NCBI GenBank assembly: GCA_041396125.1
Contig: JAWKZG010000007.1
Span: 124,001-188,000 of the forward strand
Direction: 5' to 3'
Length of the DNA stretch: 64,000 bases
DNA from: JAWKZG01 sp041396125
GTDB lineage: Bacteria; Pseudomonadota; Gammaproteobacteria; Competibacterales; Competibacteraceae
The position numbers and the translations under genes are program-made. This document shows, piece after piece, positions 58,256 through 64,000 of this stretch (its first letter is position 1; each line of letters starts with the position of its first letter). Below the pieces are notes generated by a model. The model did not search any database. It was not told the DNA's origin and saw only the letters and a program-made list of their open reading frames with translations.

Positions 58256-58914
58256 GGGCTAACGCCTACCTCTGCTGTCACCGGGGTCACCAGCGGAAGC
58301 GCTGTTCCTGCCGTCACCTTGTAGGCACCAAGCACCCTGGCCGTTTGTCCCTCAAGTCCCTCGCGCGGAAGTTTCGACAGCACCGTCCGATTGACATAGC
58401 TGTTAAACGCCTTACCGAACTGGGCGAAATCGATCTGGTTGGTGAAATCATTGAAATTGACGAAATCAAGACTGTCGCGCAAAGCGGTTCCCCGCATGGC
58501 CGGCCCGATTTGTATGCGCGCATCCGCCTGACCGTCATTATCGACATCAAGATCAATCGTTGCGGCGCGCGAAGCGGTATTGGCAGCGATGATTTTGCCG
58601 TCGAGGCGAACCGCGTAAGTCCAGGGCGCATTGGCCTGCTTGTTCGGGTTGCCGAATTTGGCACCTGCAGCGGCCGGATCGGTCTTCGCCATGGCCTGAA
58701 CGTCAGCAAATGATCCCGCTTTTTGTTCCAGGTAAGGAATAACTTTCGAGGCCCAGATTTCCTCGACCATCCTGTCAGGGTTAAAAGCCCCTGTTTCTTC
58801 GCTCCCGTCCTCGGTAGGCGTGGGCTCGATCTTGCAGGCTGTTAAAGCAGAACCAGCCAACAAAGCAAAACCAGCCGTCAAGGCCAGGGCTGGCAAGGTC
58901 AGTTTCTTGAGCAT
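58252..58914 (-). CDS. DUF2291 family lipoprotein
   Basis: From the ATG at 58914 the product has 220 residues with a lipoprotein signal (LTAGFALLAGSALTAC, Cys near 27). The mature part fits DUF2291: FNPDRMVEEIWASKVIPYLE, ADVQAMAKTDPAAAGAKFG, IQIGPAMRGTALRDSLDFVN and FNDFTNQIDFAQFGKAFNSY. These proteins regularly accompany ribose-type ABC operons in proteobacteria, and their function is not established. It overlaps the ATPase gene by 4 bases. The upstream extension of the frame crosses the hairpin and lacks a signal, so it is rejected. Confidence 0.82.
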   Translation of the reverse strand: MLKKLTLPALALTAGFALLAGSALTACKIEPTPTEDGSEETGAFNPDRMVEEIWASKVIPYLEQKAGSFADVQAMAKTDPAAAGAKFGNPNKQANAPWTYAVRLDGKIIAANTASRAATIDLDVDNDGQADARIQIGPAMRGTALRDSLDFVNFNDFTNQIDFAQFGKAFNSYVNRTVLSKLPREGLEGQTARVLGAYKVTAGTALPLVTPVTAEVGVSP

Positions 58915-58956
58915 GGTGGTATGTGGTCGATCCGGCGGAAAAAGGAAGCAAGAGAC

Positions 58957-58977
58957 GGGCGGACGCGCAGCCCGCCC
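58957..58977 (-). terminator. Hairpin after SBP gene 2
   Basis: GGGCGG (minus strand 58977-58972) pairs with CCGCCC (58962-58957) around a 9-base loop. A run TTTTTCC appears about 15 bp beyond. It lies between the SBP gene and the rest of the operon, the same position as the hairpin in system 1. Confidence 0.55.
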
Positions 58978-58999
58978 TTTGCACCGGAGCTGTGCCCGA

Positions 59000-59941
59000 T
59001 CAGTTGGAGAGCGAGAAAGTCTCCAGCCTGGCTGCATTTTCGCCATTAATGAGGACGCAATCCATGAGTTGCTTTTCCTCGGCCGGTTGCTTGCCGTTCG
59101 CGATCAGTTCGTGCGCCTGCTCGACAGCCATCTGGGCCTGGGCGTAGGCCGGCTGCAGCACAGTAGCCTTGATGCCGCCGGATTGTATGGAGTCGCGGAC
59201 GTCGTTGGAACCGTCGAAACCGACCACGATGACATCCTGGCGGCCAGCAGCAGCGAGTGCCGCATAGGCACCCATGGCCATGGTGTCATTGCCGGAGATC
59301 ACGCCCTTGATGTCCGGATTGGCCTGCAGGATTGACTCCATCTTGGCATACGCTTCGGTCTGGCTCCAATTGGCCGACTGCTGCGCGACCATGATCATGT
59401 CCGGGTATTCATCGATAACGTCATGATATCCCCTGGAGCGGATGCCGGCGTTGGTATCGGATTCTTTGCCGACGAGCTCGACGTAATTACCTTCCTCGCC
59501 CATCAGCTCGACGAATTCCTGTGCGCCGAGCTGGGCACCCTGATAGTTATTCGACACAATCTGCGCGAGAGCCACACCGGTTGCCTTGATCTCACGATCG
59601 ATCAGGAAAGAAGGCACGCCGGCGTCCTTTGCCTTCTGGACAGCAGCAATCGAGGCGTCTGCACCCGCATTGTCGAGAATGATAGCTTTGGCACCGCGGC
59701 CAATCGCCGAGTCTATCAGCTGTGACTGCTTGTTCGCGTCGTCGTCATGGACAAGAACGAGCGTATCGTAGCCCAATTCTTTGGCTTTGGCTTCTGCGCC
59801 TACGGCCTCTGCCTTAAAAAACGGATTATCGTGCGACGGTGTGATGATAGCGATTAAATCAGCTGCAGAGGCTGGCACCGAGGTGCCAATGGCCAGCATG
59901 CCGGCCAGCGCCGCAAACGTCATTCTGAGTGTCGATTTCAT
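59000..59941 (-). CDS. Sugar ABC transporter substrate-binding protein (ribose-type), system 2
   Basis: From the ATG at 59941, directly after GGGAGGAG, the product has 313 residues with a signal peptide (AALAGMLAIGTSVPASAA). It has the RbsB fold segments LIAIITPSHDNPFFKAEAVG, LVHDDDANKQSQLIDSAIGR, FLIDREIKATGVALAQIVSN, NPDIKGVISGNDTMAMGAYA and VIVVGFDGSNDVRDSIQSG. Asp and Asn in DNPFF, DRE and GND-T fit sugar hydroxyl contacts. It is the first gene of the operon SBP, DUF2291, ATPase, permease, dehydrogenase. An upstream in-frame start at 59977 has no ribosome site. Confidence 0.92.
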   Translation of the reverse strand: MKSTLRMTFAALAGMLAIGTSVPASAADLIAIITPSHDNPFFKAEAVGAEAKAKELGYDTLVLVHDDDANKQSQLIDSAIGRGAKAIILDNAGADASIAAVQKAKDAGVPSFLIDREIKATGVALAQIVSNNYQGAQLGAQEFVELMGEEGNYVELVGKESDTNAGIRSRGYHDVIDEYPDMIMVAQQSANWSQTEAYAKMESILQANPDIKGVISGNDTMAMGAYAALAAAGRQDVIVVGFDGSNDVRDSIQSGGIKATVLQPAYAQAQMAVEQAHELIANGKQPAEEKQLMDCVLINGENAARLETFSLSN

Positions 59942-60089
59942 GAACTCCTCCCGGTTTACAGTGGTTAGGTTTGTCACTGAAGGCTAGGTCTGAATTTCAA
60001 TTTCTGCTTGTCGAGCCAGCGCGCCCGTTCGATATCGGGCTGAGAACACCACTCGTTTTTTCCTAGCATATTAAATATAGTGTCATAAG

Positions 60090-60109
60090 TGGTATAATGA
60101 GTCAATCAT
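60090..60109. promoter_or_regulatory. Operator candidate upstream of ABC operon 2
   Basis: TGGTATAATGAGTCAATCAT on the plus strand, 149 bp before the SBP2 start. It matches the sites at 49882 and 61241 at 16 of 20 positions. On the minus strand it overlaps a -35-like TTGACT (60100-60105), so binding would block transcription of the operon. A small inverted repeat AGGTT-ATGC-AACCT follows at 60111-60124. The gap 59942-60245 holds no gene. Confidence 0.6.
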
Positions 60110-60245
60110 AAGGTTATGCAACCTAAGATCGTTTTCGAACCCCTCTAAAAAGCGCACGATCTTGCCGTGATCACGCCTATACCCGGCCCGTAGAATGGCT
60201 GGTGAATTGCGCCGGATTCAGCCAGCTCAACCACCAGCGCGATTA

Positions 60246-61094
60246 TCACTGGGGAGGGTTAGTGATACTGCGAACGCTTTGCAATATTGCCTCCGGCTCG
60301 AACACTTTTTTCCAGTCAGGCTGAAACAGTTCCTGTTTGGCCTGCTTGATGGCCATTTGCGCGCCGTCCGAGAGTTGCACGCCGGGAATTTCCTCAAACA
60401 GAACCGCAGTGAGGATGGTCATATGACCCAGCATGAAGTCGCGGGCAGCCTGCTTTGGTACGCCTCGGGCAACAGCCTCGTCCATGGCCTCGCGCATCAC
60501 CGTAATACAGGTGGCCTCAACGGTTTCGGAGAGTACCGGTTCCAGCATGGCCAGATTCTCCAGAGTCACCCGGTGAGCCCGCATCACCGGCGCGTAGATA
60601 GCCCGTGCCACTTTCTCACCCAAGGCGTAATGTTCTTCGGGGCCTTGCATCAGCACGCAGATAATATGCTGCTTGGCTTTGAGACCGCCGAAGAAGTCGC
60701 GTTGAGCTTCCGGGTCGGTTTCGTCGTTGAATACCGGCGGATGGCAGGGATGGGTGATGAAATAGGTCAGATCAGACCGTTCGGGCATCTCGCCGGCGTA
60801 GGGAGCGGCCGCATCCAGGGCCACCACCATGGTGCCGGGTCTGAGCTGGGGCGAGAGCTGGTGGGTGATCTTGCCAATCAGCGCGTCGGGCACAGCGAGG
60901 ATCACCACTTTGGCACCGGCCAAGGCGGTGTCCATATCAACGCACTCGACACCCAGTTGTTCGCGCAGCCGGATACGCCCGGCCTCGCTCACTTCGACAT
61001 GATCGACATCGAATTCAGAAGCTTGTTGTTGCAGATTGCTGGCCAGACGCATACCCATTTTGCCGGCTGCGCCCACAAGAGCGATTTTAATCAT
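60246..61094 (-). CDS. NAD-binding oxidoreductase with phosphogluconate-dehydrogenase-like C-terminal domain (oxidoisomerase-like)
   Basis: This 282-residue cytoplasmic protein has an N-terminal Rossmann motif (IKIALVGAAGKMGMRLASNL), then AKVVILAVPDALIGKITHQL, MVVALDAAAPYAGEMPERSD, and YFITHPCHPPVFNDETDPEA. The C-terminal helical part (LENLAMLEPVLSETVEATCI, QAARDFMLGHMTILTAVLFE) is of the PGDH_C type. Ketol-acid-type oxidoisomerases, including D-apionate oxidoisomerase ApnO as I recall it, share this layout. ATG at 61094 with AGGAG is chosen over 61139. It is a single-gene unit with an operator-like site upstream shared with the ABC genes. The specific reaction is inference. Confidence 0.75.
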   Translation of the reverse strand: MIKIALVGAAGKMGMRLASNLQQQASEFDVDHVEVSEAGRIRLREQLGVECVDMDTALAGAKVVILAVPDALIGKITHQLSPQLRPGTMVVALDAAAPYAGEMPERSDLTYFITHPCHPPVFNDETDPEAQRDFFGGLKAKQHIICVLMQGPEEHYALGEKVARAIYAPVMRAHRVTLENLAMLEPVLSETVEATCITVMREAMDEAVARGVPKQAARDFMLGHMTILTAVLFEEIPGVQLSDGAQMAIKQAKQELFQPDWKKVFEPEAILQSVRSITNPPQ

Positions 61095-61240
61095 CTTGAT
61101 AACTCCTAATAATGAGAATTGAAATTCGCCGCATGTCATTGGAGCGAACCAACCCCGTCAGCAATCAACCCTGACTGCGACCGACGGTTTCGTTGGCGAT
61201 CACGCTGTATAAAACATACATAATGATAATGTGGTGTGAA

Positions 61241-61259
61241 AATTAACTCATCATACCAA
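61241..61259 (-). promoter_or_regulatory. Operator candidate upstream of the oxidoisomerase-like gene
   Basis: On the minus strand TTGGTATGATGAGTTAATT. It shares 15-16 of 20 positions with the sites at 49882 and 60090, and the 10-mer GGTATGATGA with the site upstream of the GntR gene. It lies about 150 bp before the start at 61094. Confidence 0.6.
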
Positions 61260-61500
61260 TTAGATCAATAGGCTAATCGCAGAAATTTTCCAGACCGGAG
61301 TCCTCGAAAGATTAGAGTCAATAGGTAACAAGGTGTCGCAATAACAGCCCGATACGCCCGTGCAGGTGGGAATCCAGCAACGTTTAAAGCTCAGCAGACT
61401 ATCGCAAATCTACCTGCCTTATGCCGCAAAAAAGGTTTTACTTGCTTAGCCGGTTGCTGGTTTCGTTTAATGACAGCGCGTGCAACTTAAGGAGGTTGTC

Positions 61501-63561
61501 ATGGTGCTCCAAATGCCTCAGCCCGATCAGCAGAAAGTGGATAACGCGATTCAATCGCTTCAGCTTTTTATTGACACAATTCCGGGGCTGGTGTGGAGCG
61601 CGCAGCCGGACGGCCACATTGATTTCCTCAATCAGCGCTGGTGTGAATTTACCGGCCTCTCACTGGATAAAGCGATTGGATGGGGCTGGCGAGCAACCAT
61701 TCATCCCGCCGATCTTCCCGCTTTGGAAGCGTATTGGGTGTCGCTGCTGACCAGCGGTAAGCCGGGCGAGACAGAAGCACGCATGCAGCGCTATGACGGA
61801 GAATATCGTTGGTTTTTGTTCCGCGCCGTGCCGCTGTATGGCGATCAGGATAAACTGCTTAAATGGTATGGTCAGAGCACTGACATTGATGACCGCAAGC
61901 GCGCAGAAGAGCAGTTGCGTCAGAGCGAGCGAAATCTTGCTGAAGGGCAGCGGCTCACCAAAACCGGCAGCTGGGTGCTGGATTTCAAAACCGGCAACAC
62001 CGACTGGTCGGTCGAGACTTGCCGCATTTTCGGATTTCCCGATCCACCACCGTCACCGCATTACAATGAATTTCGGGTACGAGTGCATCCGGAGGATCGC
62101 GCCAGTGTGGATCTTGGTTTGCGTGAGAGTTTTGAAACCGGCGAACCCAGACCGTTGCAGTATCGTTTTATTTTGCCGGACGGAACCCGCAAACACATCG
62201 AAACCATTTCCCAGCCAGTAAAAGATGAGACCGGCGCCGTGCTGCGCTTGATGGGTACGGTAATGGATGTTACCGAACGCAAACAGGCCGCAGAAACCTT
62301 GCAAGCTTCGGAGCTTCTGGCGCGAGGCCAGCTAGAGGCCCTGATCCACACCCTGGATTCACTCGCCAGGGAGTCCGAACCGGACAAACTGCTGGCGCAT
62401 GTGCTGCGAACGATTATGGCGCAATCAGATGCTCATAGTGTCAGCGTATGGAACAGAAATGCTGACGGTAACCGATTCGATCTGGTCGCCGCGCTGGAGG
62501 GTGGGCAGTTTCAGGCACAGCACGATACGGTTCATCCGATTAATCACCTGCCCAGTCTGGCGCAAACCCATCCGGTGTGGCAGGACATCATCCGCACCCG
62601 GCAGCACGGCGTATTGCAGGATATCGATAAAGCAACGGCCCGGATGCTTATCGGATCAGAGCCGGCTGCAAGGGAATATCAGGTATTGGCAGACAAGACT
62701 TTGGATCCGGCCATGGTTGAGCTCAAACAGCATCTTTGCCAACTGGGGGTGCGGGTTATTCTTTTTGTTCCCCTGGTCATTGCCGGGCAGGTTACCGGTA
62801 TCATCGGCGTCCGCTTCATATCCCGGCGTACCTTCCGGCGTGAGGAAATTGAATTAACCAAGGCGCTCGCTCATCAGGCCACGCTGGCGATGCAGTTGAT
62901 ACGGCTGTCTCAACAAAGCCGTCAGGCGGCTGTTATGGCAGAGCGCAATCGCCTGGCCCGGGATATCCACGATACCCTCGCACAAGGGTTTACCGGTGTG
63001 ATCATCCAACTGGAAGCTGCCGCCGATGCCAACGCCAAAGGCTTGCAGAAGGAAGCGGATGAGCATCTCGGTCTGGCCGGTAATCTGGCCCGCGAAAGCC
63101 TGCAGGAAGCACGTCTTTCGGTACAGGCACTACGACCGCAATCGCTCGAAGATAAAAATCTGTGTGAAGCATTGGCCGAACTGATCCGGAAGATGACCAA
63201 GGGCATCGATATACAGGCGACATTTACACTGCAAGGCCAAGTCTGCCCCCTGTCGGCGGAGTGGGAAGCGAATCTGCTGCACATCGGCCAGGAGGTTTTG
63301 ACGAATGCATTGCGACATGCTCAAGCCAGCATTTTCAGCACCCAGCTTTCCTTTGGCGAGCATGCGCTGTGGCTGGAACTGTGCGATAACGGTTGCGGCT
63401 TTGATCAGACTCGCAAGCATGAAGGTTTCGGCCTGCTGGGCATCCGGGAACGGGTGCAGTCCATGGGTGGACACATGGCTATCGAAAGTGCACAAGGTCG
63501 CGGCACTAAAATAATAATCACGCTGCCATTAACAACAACACATTCAGCACCCTATCAATGA
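61501..63561 (+). CDS. NarL-type sensor histidine kinase (PAS-PAS-GAF-HisKA_3)
   Basis: From the ATG at 61501 (AAGGAGG upstream) the product has 686 residues and no membrane helix. Two PAS domains follow each other (IDTIPGLVWSAQPDGHIDFL and GSWVLDFKTGNTDWSVETCR), each ending in an S-box (DIDDRKRAEEQLRQSE and MDVTERKQAAETLQ). A GAF domain (SDAHSVSVWNRNADGNRFDL to GVRVILFVPLVIAG) comes next, then HisKA_3 with the phospho-His in NRLARDIHDTLAQGFTGVII, and HATPase (GQEVLTNALRHAQASIF, DNGCGFD, GFGLLGIRERVQSMGG). The signal is unknown; it has no LOV signature. The stop overlaps the response regulator start. Confidence 0.92.
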   Translation: MVLQMPQPDQQKVDNAIQSLQLFIDTIPGLVWSAQPDGHIDFLNQRWCEFTGLSLDKAIGWGWRATIHPADLPALEAYWVSLLTSGKPGETEARMQRYDGEYRWFLFRAVPLYGDQDKLLKWYGQSTDIDDRKRAEEQLRQSERNLAEGQRLTKTGSWVLDFKTGNTDWSVETCRIFGFPDPPPSPHYNEFRVRVHPEDRASVDLGLRESFETGEPRPLQYRFILPDGTRKHIETISQPVKDETGAVLRLMGTVMDVTERKQAAETLQASELLARGQLEALIHTLDSLARESEPDKLLAHVLRTIMAQSDAHSVSVWNRNADGNRFDLVAALEGGQFQAQHDTVHPINHLPSLAQTHPVWQDIIRTRQHGVLQDIDKATARMLIGSEPAAREYQVLADKTLDPAMVELKQHLCQLGVRVILFVPLVIAGQVTGIIGVRFISRRTFRREEIELTKALAHQATLAMQLIRLSQQSRQAAVMAERNRLARDIHDTLAQGFTGVIIQLEAAADANAKGLQKEADEHLGLAGNLARESLQEARLSVQALRPQSLEDKNLCEALAELIRKMTKGIDIQATFTLQGQVCPLSAEWEANLLHIGQEVLTNALRHAQASIFSTQLSFGEHALWLELCDNGCGFDQTRKHEGFGLLGIRERVQSMGGHMAIESAQGRGTKIIITLPLTTTHSAPYQ

Positions 63562-64000
63562 CAACGTCAGACACTATTCGGGTACTCATCGCCGATGATC
63601 ATGTCACAGTGCTAGAGGGCCTGGCTGCCATTATTGGCCGACAAGCAGACATGCGGGTGGTGGCCGAAGCGGAAAATGGTCATGAAGCGCTTGAACACTG
63701 GCTGCTGTATCGACCTGATGTGACACTGCTGGATCTGCGCATGCCGCTGCTGAACGGGGTAGGTGTTATTGAAGCCATTCATCAGCAGGATAGTGCCGCC
63801 CGCGTGATCGTGCTGACGACCTTCGACACCGATAATGAAATCTATCAAGCCATCAAAGCGGGTGCCAAAGGCTATCTCCTGAAAGATGCGCGCCGCGAGG
63901 ACTTACTCGATTGCATTCGCCGCGTGCATGCGGGTGAAACCTGCATTCCACCCGCACTGACAGCGAAACTGGCTGCCGGCATCAGCAATGAAACGCTGAC
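63558..64000 (+). CDS. NarL/LuxR-family response regulator (partial, cut by window end)
   Basis: The start overlaps the kinase stop (ATGA). The receiver domain is complete in its key parts: VLIADDHVTVLEGLAAIIGR, the acceptor Asp in DVTLLDLRMPLLNG, Thr in VLTTFD, and Lys in GYLLKDA. The 148 residues seen end at the linker; the expected LuxR HTH lies beyond the window. It is the cognate partner of the PAS-PAS-GAF kinase. Confidence 0.92.
   Translation, partial: MTTSDTIRVLIADDHVTVLEGLAAIIGRQADMRVVAEAENGHEALEHWLLYRPDVTLLDLRMPLLNGVGVIEAIHQQDSAARVIVLTTFDTDNEIYQAIKAGAKGYLLKDARREDLLDCIRRVHAGETCIPPALTAKLAAGISNETL

Noticed and set aside
60195..61109. 304-codon plus-strand frame opposite the oxidoisomerase-like gene
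   Set aside because: The minus strand has a Rossmann motif, a good ribosome site and family features; the plus frame is His/Gly-rich shadow.
1..64000. CRISPR arrays, tRNA or rRNA genes, insertion sequences, phage genes
   Set aside because: I found no regularly spaced repeats, no cloverleaf or rRNA sequence and no transposase or integrase frames.

Overview
The window looks like one chromosomal contig of a denitrifying or nitrate-respiring gammaproteobacterium, possibly marine. The reasons are a nap cluster in the Pseudomonas-like order napEFDABC, orphan norEF, a MoxR/Bat operon, BCCT and TRAP transporters, an arylsulfatase, and Gram-negative envelope genes (RND pump, OmpA-type lipoprotein, porin remnant). 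I see no rRNA, tRNA, CRISPR array or insertion sequence. The organism call is inference from gene content only.

Layout. 0-1 kb: end of a SorC-type sugar regulator and an SDR dehydrogenase. 1.6-6.8 kb: a LOV-domain (blue-light type) histidine kinase, a FixJ-like response regulator, a receiver-only regulator and a secreted arylsulfatase. The last two are preceded by the same 20-bp palindrome. 6.9-15.1 kb: a MoxR-DUF58-DUF4381-BatA-BatB-BatC-BatD operon with a BCCT transporter and a 36-residue membrane protein inserted in it. 15.2-27.4 kb (minus strand): a broken lipoprotein hydrolase, small secreted proteins, a junction of two truncated genes, an OmpA lipoprotein, a K+ channel, an RND pump with two adaptors, and an AI-2E-family permease. 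27.6-31.8 kb: an eight-heme cytochrome with TPRs and an alkaline-phosphatase-superfamily enzyme. 31.8-34.4 kb (minus): M81 metallopeptidase, norF, norE. 34.6-39.9 kb: a heavily broken TRAP transporter, SAF-domain oxidoreductase and GntR cluster. 40.0-44.6 kb: napEFDABC. 44.7-48.7 kb: a second TRAP transporter and a NanR-like GntR regulator. 48.9-61.1 kb: an intact sugar island with an SMP-30 lactonase, two ribose-type ABC importers (one with a fused ATPase-permease), a Gfo/Idh/MocA dehydrogenase and an oxidoisomerase-like NAD enzyme. 61.5-64 kb: a NarL-type kinase and response regulator, cut by the window end.

Two circuits stand out. One is the LOV kinase/FixJ pair with its repeated palindrome. 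The other is a TGGTATRATRAGTYRAT motif upstream of several sugar-island transcription units, with a related site at the GntR gene itself, which suggests one local regulon for a sugar or sugar acid. The enzyme set resembles a dehydrogenase-lactonase-oxidoisomerase route such as D-apiose to 3-oxo-isoapionate, but this is a hypothesis.

Many genes, mostly in 6.9-8 kb, 15-22 kb, 27-31 kb and 35-47 kb, are interrupted by single-base indels, while 48-64 kb is clean. The pattern points to local sequence or assembly error at least as much as to gene decay. I label heavily broken genes as pseudogenes and lightly broken ones as CDS; coordinates of broken genes span the inferred intact gene.
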